Origin: Clostridia bacterium
GTDB taxonomy: Bacteria; Bacillota_A; Clostridia; Oscillospirales; CAG-272
Assembly: GCA_017959485.1 (NCBI GenBank)
Contig: JAGDAM010000214.1
Span: forward strand, 1 to 9,189
DNA: 9,189 nucleotides
Reading direction: 5' to 3'
Below the pieces are notes generated by a model that saw nothing but the letters and a program-made list of their open reading frames with translations, was not told the origin of the DNA and searched no databases. Numbering within the stretch: position 1 is the stretch's first letter; each line of letters begins with the position of its first letter. The position numbers and the translations under genes are program-made. Below are positions 1 to 7,686 of this stretch, piece after piece.

Positions 1-1
1 G

Positions 2-580
2 CTATCCCTCCTCACCGGGAACCCGGCTTCCGAATATGAACTCCGCTACGCCGCGGCGTCGGTGGGAGCCGACGTCCCCTTCTGCCTTTCGGGAGGCCGC
101 AGGATCTGCCGAGGAATAGGCGAAAAGACGTCGGAACCGCTGAAGTTTGCTCCCGACGGAGGAACGGTTCTTATCGCCAAACCCGAGCGCGGGATTCCGA
201 CCGCCGACGCCTTCCGGCTTCTCGACCGGCTGCACGACGGCTTCGCACGCGGCGGAAGCGGCCGCCTTGAATCTTTCCTTGAAACGGTTGCCCCCGGCAG
301 ACCTGCCTGGGAAATGAGACCTTACAATATCTTCGAGGAGGTTCTTCCCGAGCTTTGCCCCGAATCGGAACGGATGATAAAACTTCTCAGGGAATACACG
401 CCCGCCGCAGCCCTCACGGGAAGCGGTTCCGCGGTGTTTGGTATCTTCCTGGACAGCCCGTCGGCAGCATCTGCCCGGGACCGGCTGACGTCGGAGTTTC
501 CGGGATGCTTCACCGTGCTTACCGCCTTCGCCGAAGGCGGCGCCGAGGCGCGTGCCGACGACAGTATCTATTATTTATAA
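2..580 (+). CDS. ispE: 4-diphosphocytidyl-2-C-methyl-D-erythritol kinase, C-terminal part
   Basis: GHMP-family kinase that phosphorylates CDP-methylerythritol in the cytoplasmic MEP pathway for isoprenoid precursors. The frame is open from the window edge, and 192 codons are visible against a usual 280-290, so roughly the first third is missing. Seen: a GADVPF block at 64-81, which in this family carries the catalytic Asp; G-G-x-x-x-x-x-G-I-G-E just after it; and a Gly/Ser-rich LTGSGSAVFGIF block near 413-448 that matches the third GHMP motif. The reading frame upstream of the internal GTG at 62 continues the IspE sequence (YELRYAAASVGADVPF), so that GTG is not the start. It ends in TAA inside an AT-rich stretch. 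The following gene shares no obvious pathway with it and may belong to another unit. Confidence 0.93.
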   Translation, partial: LSLLTGNPASEYELRYAAASVGADVPFCLSGGRRICRGIGEKTSEPLKFAPDGGTVLIAKPERGIPTADAFRLLDRLHDGFARGGSGRLESFLETVAPGRPAWEMRPYNIFEEVLPELCPESERMIKLLREYTPAAALTGSGSAVFGIFLDSPSAASARDRLTSEFPGCFTVLTAFAEGGAEARADDSIYYL

Positions 581-584
581 ATAC

Positions 585-599
585 CAATAATCATTATCA
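585..599. promoter_or_regulatory. Fur-box-like inverted repeat in the gap upstream of the operon
   Basis: CAATAATCATTATCA matches the 7-1-7 Fur consensus TGATAATNATTATCA at all defined positions except the first two. It sits 26 bp before the acetyltransferase start, the right place for an operator. The surrounding gap is AT-rich, so chance matches are easier here, and I see no clear -35/-10 pair beside it. The cluster downstream has no recognisable iron function, which weakens the reading. Confidence 0.22.
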
Positions 600-625
600 T
601 TTATCAGCTTGAAAGGACGTTTTCA

Positions 626-1798
626 ATGAGCGAAAAAGAGATTTATTTCGGCCGCGGCAACGCCGGTATGTTCGACGAATACATGGATTTCATCAACTAC
701 GTCTTCGGATTCAACGGGAACGACAGGGACTTCAAAAAGCTGCTTCCGAAGCTCTACCGTCCCGAACTCGATCCCGCGGGACGTTCCTACGTCGCGGTCG
801 AGGAAGGAAAGATCAAGGCGGCGGTCGGCGCCTTCGACCACGATCTGTCGGTCTGCGGAGAAGTCCTGAAGACGCGCGGGATAGGCAACGTAGCCGTACA
901 TCCCTACGAACGTTCGCGCGGCTTTATGAAAAAGCTTATGAATCTCGCTCTCGAGGACATGATCAAGGACGGAGTCGTTCTTTCGGTTCTCGGAGGAAGA
1001 CGCCAGAGATACAGATATTTTTCATACGAGAAGATCGGGACGAGAATAGGCATTTCGGTGAACGCCGACAATATCCGACACACCTTCGGAAGCTCGTTCG
1101 AACCCGTCTTTGAGTTCCGCAAGGTCGGCCCCGACTCTGACGAGGCGCTCGACGGGATTTACAGTCTCTATAATTCGCAGCTGCTGCACTGCGTTCGCGA
1201 GAGGGAACGGCTTTACGATATACTCGTCAGCTGGTATTCGAAGCCTTACGCCGCGTATTTTAAGAAAGACGGAAGGTTTGCCGGCTACTGCGTGACGGAG
1301 GATTCCTCGGTGCGCGAATTCCTGCTCGACCCGGTCTACCAGCCCTGGCTGCCCGAGTTTCTGCGCGATTTTTACAAATATCTCGGCAGGGGAAGTATCG
1401 GTGTCACGATTCCGCCGCACCTCAACGCCTACGCCGAGATGCTGATCGATATCGGCGAGCATTACGATATCGCTCCCCCGAAATCCTTCAGCGTACTGAA
1501 TTTCAAGACCGTCGTCGGCGCCTTCCTCAGGCTGAAAGCGACCTATTCCACGCTCGCGGACGGAAAGCTCACCGTCGATATAGACGGATTTGCCGGCCCC
1601 GAACGGATTGAAATAACCGTTTCGGAAGGCATACCCTCGGTCGGGTACACAACCGGCGAACCCGCTCTCGAACTGTCGCATATCGAGGCGATGAATCTCT
1701 TCTTCGCGCCCTTCCGTCCCGAAAGGGAACGTCTCGGAGCTGCGGAGAAGAGCTGGTTCCCGCTGCCGCTGTTTCTCTATCCCGCCGACGCGGTCTGA
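626..1798 (+). CDS. GNAT N-acetyltransferase, Eis-like with C-terminal SCP2-like region
   Basis: Probable cytoplasmic acetyl-CoA-dependent N-acetyltransferase, substrate unknown. The GNAT fold fills roughly residues 1-145. The CoA-binding motif A is visible as GIGNVAVHPYERSRGFMKKL at 85-104, with R96-S-R-G99 as the pyrophosphate loop. The RYRYFSYEKIG stretch near 128-138 fits the motif B region, where GNATs often have an F-x-Y-E. At 390 aa it is far longer than a single GNAT domain and agrees with the Eis/Acetyltransf_9 architecture: a second degenerate GNAT repeat, then an SCP2-like tail (about 300-375). Eis proteins acetylate amines such as aminoglycosides, but a resistance role cannot be inferred from this alone. 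The start is backed by AAAGGA at 612-617, 8 bp upstream. It is the first gene of the tight cluster and is followed after 2 bp by the next gene. Confidence 0.82.
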   Translation: MSEKEIYFGRGNAGMFDEYMDFINYVFGFNGNDRDFKKLLPKLYRPELDPAGRSYVAVEEGKIKAAVGAFDHDLSVCGEVLKTRGIGNVAVHPYERSRGFMKKLMNLALEDMIKDGVVLSVLGGRRQRYRYFSYEKIGTRIGISVNADNIRHTFGSSFEPVFEFRKVGPDSDEALDGIYSLYNSQLLHCVRERERLYDILVSWYSKPYAAYFKKDGRFAGYCVTEDSSVREFLLDPVYQPWLPEFLRDFYKYLGRGSIGVTIPPHLNAYAEMLIDIGEHYDIAPPKSFSVLNFKTVVGAFLRLKATYSTLADGKLTVDIDGFAGPERIEITVSEGIPSVGYTTGEPALELSHIEAMNLFFAPFRPERERLGAAEKSWFPLPLFLYPADAV

Positions 1799-1800
1799 CG

Positions 1801-2712
1801 ATGGAAGTCATCGGAAGCGATTATATACCTCGCTTCGACGAATGGTACTCGGGCGACAACAGGCGCCTGTTCAGTATACTCAGCGTTTATCTTAATCTTT
1901 CACCCGACTACGTCACGCCCGAAATGATAAACGAGATGACGGGCGGTGACCGCCGGACGTCGGCCTTTGCGCTTGCGCATCTGTCCGCCGCCGCGTGCGG
2001 ACTCGACGTTTACGGGAATCCCTCTGACAGGCGCTTTTTCAACCGGAGGTTTCTGCCATGTTTCAGGGAGGAGCCGATATCCGATTACGCGTCCGATTCA
2101 TATTTCGGGACAATCGAGTTTCCGTCGGGCGAGCAGGGCCGCTGGTCCTTCGGTAAAAAGGTATGCAGGCCATACGAGTGTTTCGTCTGCGGCGACCCCG
2201 ACGTGCGGCGGCTCCCGGGAGGGGGATTCGAAGTCAGTCCCCGGATCGGATTCTTTTCCGAAGAATACGTCTTCCCGGCTGTATCCGAAAACGGCCGCGA
2301 GTGGATGACTCTCATGCCGAACGAAACGGTCACAACGCTCCCGGCGGTCGGAGCGTCCCGCGGACGGGTTCTGACCTTCGGGCTCGGACTCGGATATTTC
2401 GCCTTTCACGCCTCCGAGAAGGATGACGTCGGTTCGGTCACCGTCGTCGAGCGGTCGGACGACGCGATAAAGATCTTCCGCGATTATCTGCTTCCGCAGT
2501 TTCCGCATAAAGAAAAGATCGATATCGTGAAAGCCGACGCCTTTGAATTCGCCGAACGCGGAATGAGCGGATACGACACCGTTTTTTGCGATATCTGGCA
2601 CGATCCGTCCGACGGGGTCGGACTCTACCTGCGGATGAAGGAATATGAAAAGAAGAATCCCGGCCCGGATTATCACTACTGGATAGAAAAAACTCTGAAG
2701 CTTTATATCTGA
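1801..2712 (+). CDS. Protein with class I methyltransferase/spermidine-synthase-like C-terminal half
   Basis: No exact family recognised. The C-terminal half has a Rossmann nucleotide-binding pattern. It shows a hydrophobic strand and glycine loop (RVLTFGLGLGYFAFHA, 189-204), an acidic residue ending strand 2 (VTVVERSDD, E217), an Asp in the next turn (KADAFEF, D246) and a strand-4 acidic segment (YDTVFCDIWHD, 258-268). These match S-adenosylmethionine-binding motifs I, post-I, II and IV, so a SAM-dependent methyltransferase or polyamine-synthase-like enzyme is likely. The N-terminal 160 residues are unassigned and include several Cys (C121, C127, C130). ATG follows the previous stop by 2 bp without a visible Shine-Dalgarno, suggesting translational coupling to the acetyltransferase. 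The two may modify the same compound, but this is inference. Confidence 0.7.
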   Translation: MEVIGSDYIPRFDEWYSGDNRRLFSILSVYLNLSPDYVTPEMINEMTGGDRRTSAFALAHLSAAACGLDVYGNPSDRRFFNRRFLPCFREEPISDYASDSYFGTIEFPSGEQGRWSFGKKVCRPYECFVCGDPDVRRLPGGGFEVSPRIGFFSEEYVFPAVSENGREWMTLMPNETVTTLPAVGASRGRVLTFGLGLGYFAFHASEKDDVGSVTVVERSDDAIKIFRDYLLPQFPHKEKIDIVKADAFEFAERGMSGYDTVFCDIWHDPSDGVGLYLRMKEYEKKNPGPDYHYWIEKTLKLYI

Positions 2713-2727
2713 TTGGAGAAGAGATCA

Positions 2728-4191
2728 ATGTCCTGTACAACCATTCTTGCCGCCAGAGGGGCTACGAACGACGGCTCAACCATGATAGCGAGGACCGACG
2801 ACGGACGCTTCGACGTAAAAAAAGCCGTCGTCGTGACACCCGACAGCCAGCCGAAGGTCTATAAGAGCGTAATTTCGCATCTGACCGTCGAGCTGCCCGA
2901 AAATCCGCAGCGCTACACCTCCTGCCCGCGCGTGCGGCACGATATCGGCATCTGGGCGGCGTCCGGCATCAACGAGTCGAACGTCGGGATGACGGCTACA
3001 GAAACGATCACGACCAATCCGCGCGTGCTCGCGGCCGATCCGCTTGTAAAATATGAAAAGGGAGCCGGCCCGAACGGGACCGACAAGCCGGGAGGCATCG
3101 GCGAGGAGGACATCGTCGTGATTGTCCTTCCCTATATCAAAAGCGCCAGAGAGGGCGTCCTGCGGCTTGGAGAGTTGCTTGAAAAATACGGCACCTACGA
3201 GTCGAACGGCATCGCCTTCAACGACTCAGAAGACGTCTGGTGGCTCGAGACGATAGGCGGACATCACTGGCTCGCGAGACGCCTCGCCGACGGCGAGGTG
3301 GCCATCAATCCGAACCAGTTCGGCACCGATTATTTCGACTTCGACGACGCGCTGGGAGAAGGGAAGAACTTCCTCTGCTCAAAGGATCTGCGGGAATTCG
3401 TTTCCGACAATCATCTCTACGTCGGAGACCCCGCGCGTTTCAACCCGCGCGACGCCTTCGGGTCCCGCTCCGACAGCGATCATATCTACAACACTCCCCG
3501 CGCCTGGTTCATGGGCAGATATCTGACTCCCGTCAGCCACGTCTGGGAGGGACAGTTCGCGGAGTTTTCACCCGAGAGCGACAACATCCCGTGGTCGATG
3601 GTTCCCGACCGCAAGGTGACAGTCGAGGATTTCGTCTATCTGCTCTCGTCACATTTCCAGGGAACTCCCTATAACCCTTATTCGAGCCGCGACACCGGAG
3701 TGCGCGGGAAATACCGTTCCATCGGCATCAACCGCACCGGAGTCACGACGATCTGCCAGATCCGCGCGGGACTCCCCGACGAGATCGCCGCGGTCGAGTG
3801 GATCTCCTTCGGTTCCAATTCCTTCTCAACGTTTATTCCTGTTTACGCTAACTGCCCGCGTTTTCCGAAATACCTGTCCTCGGTGACCGAGACCGTCTCT
3901 ACCGACAACTTCTACTGGCCGAGCCGCCTGATCGGAGCCCTCTGCGACCCCGCCTACTCCGAGACCTTCCAGATCGACGAGAGATACAAAAACGCGGTCA
4001 TCACGGGCGGAAGGCGGATCATCGCCGAGTACGACCGCAGGATGACCGAAAGCGGCGACTATTCGCTGACCGAAAAGGCAAACGCCGAGATCTGTCTTAT
4101 GGCTAAGAAGGAGACCGATTCCTGCCTGTCGAAGGTGCTTGCCGAAGCGTCGCAGAGAATGAAAAACGGCTTCAAAATGTCTGATAACTGA
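2728..4191 (+). CDS. C69-family (U34) dipeptidase, Ntn hydrolase
   Basis: Cysteine dipeptidase of the PepD type, N-terminal-nucleophile fold, 487 aa, close to the family's usual size. The N-terminus SCTTILAARGATNDGSTMIARTDDG is characteristic: Cys3 would become the N-terminal nucleophile after trimming, and the G-S-T-M-I-A-R-x-D-D block follows it. There is no signal peptide, so it acts in the cytoplasm. I chose the ATG at 2728 over the in-frame TTG at 2713 because GGAG at 2715-2718 lies 9 bp before the ATG and because the nucleophilic Cys of the family sits only a few residues from the start. It begins 15 bp after the previous stop and ends 33 bp before the permease genes, so imported peptides or amino-acid conjugates could be its substrates. 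Members vary in specificity and I cannot predict it here. Confidence 0.9.
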   Translation: MSCTTILAARGATNDGSTMIARTDDGRFDVKKAVVVTPDSQPKVYKSVISHLTVELPENPQRYTSCPRVRHDIGIWAASGINESNVGMTATETITTNPRVLAADPLVKYEKGAGPNGTDKPGGIGEEDIVVIVLPYIKSAREGVLRLGELLEKYGTYESNGIAFNDSEDVWWLETIGGHHWLARRLADGEVAINPNQFGTDYFDFDDALGEGKNFLCSKDLREFVSDNHLYVGDPARFNPRDAFGSRSDSDHIYNTPRAWFMGRYLTPVSHVWEGQFAEFSPESDNIPWSMVPDRKVTVEDFVYLLSSHFQGTPYNPYSSRDTGVRGKYRSIGINRTGVTTICQIRAGLPDEIAAVEWISFGSNSFSTFIPVYANCPRFPKYLSSVTETVSTDNFYWPSRLIGALCDPAYSETFQIDERYKNAVITGGRRIIAEYDRRMTESGDYSLTEKANAEICLMAKKETDSCLSKVLAEASQRMKNGFKMSDN

Positions 4192-4211
4192 GTATTCTTG
4201 AATTAAATATT

Positions 4212-4219
4212 AGGGGGGA
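4212..4219 (+). promoter_or_regulatory. Ribosome binding site supporting a TTG start
   Basis: AGGGGGGA lies 5 bp before the TTG at 4225. No ATG lies near enough in frame to replace it, and the encoded residues from TTG onward (MNKRGLKAWLYLLPALLF) are the usual beginning of a MalF-type permease. This decides the start of the next gene. Confidence 0.75.
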
Positions 4220-4224
4220 TTGTT

Positions 4225-5124
4225 TTGAACAAAAGAGGCCTCAAAGCATGGCTCTATCTGCTTCCGGCCCTGCTATTCATCGGCGTATTTATGATTTATC
4301 CGCTCGTCGACGTTCTCGTCTACTCCTTCGAGGAGGGATACAACTCGGCGTCGCAGACCTTCTTCGGAACCGGCGGATACAACTATTCCTTCGTGCTTCA
4401 CGACACCTATTTTCTCCGGGCGGTGAAGAACACCTTCATCCTGGTGGCGGTCACCGTTCCGCTTTCGACCGGGCTCGCGCTGCTGATTTCGCTTGCGCTC
4501 TCGTCGATAAAGAAGCTGCAGGATTTATTCCAGACAATCTTCTTCCTGCCCTACGTCACCAACACCCTGGCGGTCGGGCTCGTCTTTATGATACTCTTCA
4601 AGAAGACCGAGTATTCCGAGGGACTCGTCAACCTGCTGCTTCACACGGTGGGGCTCTCGGGCGTGGATTTCATCGACGGACCCTACTGGGCGAAGATGTT
4701 CGTCCTCTGCTTCTATACAGTATGGATCGTGCTGCCCTTCAAGATTCTTATTCTGACGAGCGCCCTGGCGTCGGTCAACAAGCAGTATTACGACGCCGCG
4801 AAGCTTGACGGAGCTCCTGCGGGCAGGCGTTTCTTCAGAATAACTCTTCCGATGATCTCTCCGATGATATTCTACCTCGTCATCTCCGGCTTTATCGGCG
4901 CCTTCAAGGCCTATTCTGACGCCGTCGCCATTTTCGGGACGGCTCTCAACGAGGCCGGAATGAACACGATGGTCGGATACGTTTACGACATGCTCTACGG
5001 AGACAGCGGCGGATATCCTTCATACGCCTCGGCGGCGGCGATCATTCTCTTCGCTATAATACTGACTATCACCTGCGTCAATCTGCTTGTCAGCAGATCG
5101 CGGAAAGTGGGGGTGGGGATATGA
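4225..5124 (+). CDS. ABC importer permease, MalF/UgpA type
   Basis: Inner-membrane subunit of a binding-protein-dependent importer, carbohydrate uptake type 1 by sequence style. It is 299 aa with six hydrophobic helices at about 9-33, 70-94, 103-125, 155-180, 210-230 and 268-290. The cytoplasmic EAA loop that docks the ATPase is visible as YYDAAKLDGA followed by R-x-F-F-R-I-T-L-P (188-206). Start is TTG with a strong AGGGGGGA site. It overlaps the next permease gene by 4 bp (ATGA), as expected for a heterodimeric pair made in equal amounts. The substrate is not readable from the sequence. Sugars are usual for the family, but the neighbouring dipeptidase leaves amino-acid-containing compounds open. 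Confidence 0.93.
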   Translation: MNKRGLKAWLYLLPALLFIGVFMIYPLVDVLVYSFEEGYNSASQTFFGTGGYNYSFVLHDTYFLRAVKNTFILVAVTVPLSTGLALLISLALSSIKKLQDLFQTIFFLPYVTNTLAVGLVFMILFKKTEYSEGLVNLLLHTVGLSGVDFIDGPYWAKMFVLCFYTVWIVLPFKILILTSALASVNKQYYDAAKLDGAPAGRRFFRITLPMISPMIFYLVISGFIGAFKAYSDAVAIFGTALNEAGMNTMVGYVYDMLYGDSGGYPSYASAAAIILFAIILTITCVNLLVSRSRKVGVGI

Positions 5125-6017
5125 CCGGAAACAGTCGCATCAAACTGCCCGCCGGCGGCTTCGAAGCCGTCGAACGCCGCGCCGAAATCCGCAAAAAAAC
5201 CGTCACGGTAATCGCGTATGTTTTTCTCGCCTTCTGGGCTCTCGCGGTGCTTTTCCCCTTCTACTGGATGATTCTCTCGTCGGTAAAGAGCTACGCGGCC
5301 TACAACGGGGAGTATATCCCGAAATTCATCACGCTTTCCCCGACCCTCGAAAACTACAAACTCGCCTTTACCGCGGTCCCGCTCGCGAAATACTTCCTCA
5401 ACACCGTCCTTTTCACCCTTGGAACGACGGCCCTGATGATGGTAGTCATAGTCCCCGCCGCCTTTGCCTTCGCGCGGCTTGAGTTTGCGGGCAAGAATCT
5501 TCTGTTCACTTTGTTTCTCGCGCTGATGATGATCCCGAACGAACTCGTCATCATCACCAACTTCCAGACGGTGACCTCGCTCGGTCTGCGCAACACCTTC
5601 ACGGGTCTCATACTGCCTTCGGTCACGTCGGTCTTTTACATCTATCTCCTGCGCGAGAATTTCGCGCTGGTGCCCGACGAGCTTTACCGCGCCGCAAAGG
5701 TTGACGGAACGAGCGACCTCAAGTATCTTTTCAAGGTTCTGATACCCATCTGCAGACCGACCGTCGTGACAATCCTCATACTGAAAGTAATCGAATGCTG
5801 GAACTCCTACGTCTGGCCGCGCCTCATCACCGACAACAGCGCGTATTTTCTCGTGTCAAACGGAATACAGGAGATACGCGAGAACGGCTTCGGACGCGAG
5901 AACGTTCCCGCGATGATGGCGGCGGTCGTCGTCATATCGGTCCCGCTCATCGTCCTCTTTCTCTTCTTCAGAAAGCAGATCATGTCGGGCGTGTCGAGAG
6001 GAGGAACTAAGGGATGA
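5121..6017 (+). CDS. ABC importer permease, MalG/UgpE type
   Basis: Second transmembrane subunit of the importer, 298 aa. A charged N-terminal tail of about 27 residues precedes helix 1 (about 28-51, ending in FPFYWMIL, typical of MalG-type proteins). The EAA loop is ELYRAAKVDGTSD followed by L-K-Y-L-F-K-V-L-I-P (187-209). The start codon overlaps the upstream stop as ATGA. The region before it is G-rich (GGGGGTGGGG at 5109-5118) rather than a standard AGGAGG, so initiation probably depends on coupling to the first permease. It ends in another ATGA overlap with the binding-protein gene. Confidence 0.93.
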   Translation: MTGNSRIKLPAGGFEAVERRAEIRKKTVTVIAYVFLAFWALAVLFPFYWMILSSVKSYAAYNGEYIPKFITLSPTLENYKLAFTAVPLAKYFLNTVLFTLGTTALMMVVIVPAAFAFARLEFAGKNLLFTLFLALMMIPNELVIITNFQTVTSLGLRNTFTGLILPSVTSVFYIYLLRENFALVPDELYRAAKVDGTSDLKYLFKVLIPICRPTVVTILILKVIECWNSYVWPRLITDNSAYFLVSNGIQEIRENGFGRENVPAMMAAVVVISVPLIVLFLFFRKQIMSGVSRGGTKG

Positions 6018-7618
6018 AAAGAAGAATCACGGTTCTGATTTGCCTTCTCGTCTGTTGCGCGACGGTTCTGCCCGTCTCCCTCTCCTCCTGCCACGGAGCA
6101 ATAAAAAATCCTCCCTTCGAGGTTCCGGAAAGCTTTGACGAGTCGCGAGAATACGAGATTACCTTCTGGTCGAAGAACGATACCAACGTGACTCAGTTCA
6201 AGATCTACCGGCAGGCGGCCGAGGATTTCATGAAAATCTATCCGAATATCAAAGTGACGATCAGATCCTTCACCGACTACGTCAAGATCTACAACGACGT
6301 CATCACCAACATACCGACAAATACGACTCCCAACCTCTCGATAACCTATCCCGACCACATAGCCACCTATCTCACCGGCGACAACGTGGTCGTGCCGCTC
6401 GACAACCTTATCAACGACCCTAAATACGGTTTCGGCGGGAGCGAAGTGAAATTCGACTCGCCCTCGGCAGACGAGATTACTAAGAAATTCCTCGACGAGT
6501 GCGTGATCAACGGACGCCTTTACGGTGTGCCCTTCATGCGCTCCTCCGAGGCGCTCTACGTCAATCTGACGATGCTGCGTAAGCTCGGATACGAGCTGCC
6601 CGAAAAAGTCACCTGGGACTTCGTCTGGGAGGCCTCGGACAAGGCGATGGCGAAGGACGCCGACGGCAACTATCTGCTCAACGGGCAGAAGGTGCTTATC
6701 CCCTTCATCTATAAATCCACCGACAATATGATGATCCAGATGCTCCGCCAGAAGGACGCCCCCTACTGCGACTCGACCGGCAAAATCGGGATCTTCAACG
6801 ACGTGACGAAGGAAATAATGCTCACGGTAGCCGATCACGGCGCCAAACGGAGCTTTTCAACCTTCCGCATATCCAGTTATCCCGGCAACTATCTCAACGC
6901 GGGGCAGTGCCTGTTCGCGATTGATTCGACCGCAGGCGCCACCTGGATCGGTAGCCGCGCCCCGATGCAGGAGATCGACCAGAAGACGATAGTCGATTAC
7001 GAACTTGCAGTCACCGAGATACCGCAGTTTGACGTCGACAACCCGAAAATGATCTCACAGGGGCCGTCGCTCTGCCTGTTCAACAAGGACGATCCGCAGG
7101 AGGTTCTGGCTTCCTGGCTCTTCTGCCAGTATCTGCTGACGAACGGAGTGCAGATAGCGTACTCCCAGACCGAAGGATACGTTCCGGTGACCGACGCCGC
7201 ACGCTCGGATCCCGAGTATCTCGACTATCTCTCACGTGCGGACGAGGACGACGATCTTCACTATAAGGGAAAGATAGAAGCCGCGCAGATCGTTCTGCGC
7301 AACACCGAAAACACCTTCGTCACTCCGGTGTACAACGGCTCGACCTCGCTGCGCGAGGCGGCCGGAGAACTTATCGAGGCGGCGCTCGGCGACTCCAAGC
7401 GCGGAGTCGTGATGGACGACGGGTATTTCGAGCGGGTTTTCGCGAACGTCACCTCGCTCAAGCGCCTCAACCTCGACGGCGTCGAAGGGACCGGACGGAC
7501 AGACCTCGGTCCGCTGCCCGGGACCGCCAAGGCGCTCCTGTTCTCGCTCGCGGGAATCTGGGTGATACTTATCGGCGTCTTTGTCTTCCGGAGTATTGAC
7601 AAAAAGCGCGGAAAGTGA
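6014..7618 (+). CDS. Extracellular solute-binding lipoprotein (family 1) with C-terminal membrane helix
   Basis: Substrate-capturing partner of the two permeases. The signal peptide is positively charged then hydrophobic, with lipobox L-S-S-C at 23-26, so Cys26 should be lipidated. Typical family-1 features follow: YEITFWSKND near 47, an AAEDFMKIYPNIKV segment, and GRLYGVPF then LYVNLTMLRKLGYELP with TW. At 534 aa it is longer than most members (about 400-450). The extra part is a C-terminal tail with a hydrophobic segment, ALLFSLAGIWVILIGVFVF (507-525), followed by a basic R-S-I-D-K-K-R-G-K end, which looks like a stop-transfer helix with its C-terminus in the cytoplasm. AGGAGG at 5999-6004, 9 bp before the ATG, gives it the best ribosome site of the cluster, fitting the usual excess of binding protein. 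Its final codons also contain the next promoter. Confidence 0.92.
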   Translation: MKRRITVLICLLVCCATVLPVSLSSCHGAIKNPPFEVPESFDESREYEITFWSKNDTNVTQFKIYRQAAEDFMKIYPNIKVTIRSFTDYVKIYNDVITNIPTNTTPNLSITYPDHIATYLTGDNVVVPLDNLINDPKYGFGGSEVKFDSPSADEITKKFLDECVINGRLYGVPFMRSSEALYVNLTMLRKLGYELPEKVTWDFVWEASDKAMAKDADGNYLLNGQKVLIPFIYKSTDNMMIQMLRQKDAPYCDSTGKIGIFNDVTKEIMLTVADHGAKRSFSTFRISSYPGNYLNAGQCLFAIDSTAGATWIGSRAPMQEIDQKTIVDYELAVTEIPQFDVDNPKMISQGPSLCLFNKDDPQEVLASWLFCQYLLTNGVQIAYSQTEGYVPVTDAARSDPEYLDYLSRADEDDDLHYKGKIEAAQIVLRNTENTFVTPVYNGSTSLREAAGELIEAALGDSKRGVVMDDGYFERVFANVTSLKRLNLDGVEGTGRTDLGPLPGTAKALLFSLAGIWVILIGVFVFRSIDKKRGK

Positions 7619-7624
7619 TATAAT
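7596..7624 (+). promoter_or_regulatory. Consensus housekeeping sigma promoter for the downstream lipoprotein gene
   Basis: TTGACA at 7596-7601 and TATAAT at 7619-7624 are separated by exactly 17 bp. TG at 7616-7617 adds an extended -10 element. The TG belongs to the TGA stop codon of the binding-protein gene, so the promoter is embedded in the end of that gene. A start near 7631 would give a leader of about 56 nt. A second TATAAT (7633-7638) has no matching -35. Confidence 0.88.
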
Positions 7625-7649
7625 AGTGTCATTATAATCCACATTTTTG

Positions 7650-7665
7650 TTTTGAGCGCTCAAAA
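7650..7665. promoter_or_regulatory. Perfect 16-bp palindrome in the leader, possible operator
   Basis: TTTTGAGCGCTCAAAA is a perfect dyad about 20 bp downstream of the predicted transcription start, a place where a bound repressor would block elongation or initiation. Its centre A-G-C-G-C-T fits the A-N-C-G-N-T core of LacI/GalR-family sites, including cre, but the outer bases differ from cre. It lacks a T-run and is too short to be a convincing terminator. Overlapping GAGC/GCTC repeats (7654-7669) allow an alternative small hairpin. Confidence 0.5.
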
Positions 7666-7686
7666 GCTCAGAAAGGGAACAAAAAA

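Noticed and set aside
2713..2727. Upstream TTG as start of the C69 dipeptidase
   Set aside because: It would place the Shine-Dalgarno GGAG inside the coding region and move the nucleophilic Cys away from the N-terminus. The ATG at 2728 has a well-spaced site.
5807..6838. Long minus-strand open frame (343 codons) opposite the permease end and binding protein
   Set aside because: It covers well-supported plus-strand genes, its composition mirrors their codon bias (Val/Gly/His-rich), and it has no recognisable motif.
7633..7638. Second TATAAT as an alternative promoter
   Set aside because: No -35-like hexamer lies 16-18 bp upstream, and the first TATAAT has a perfect partner.
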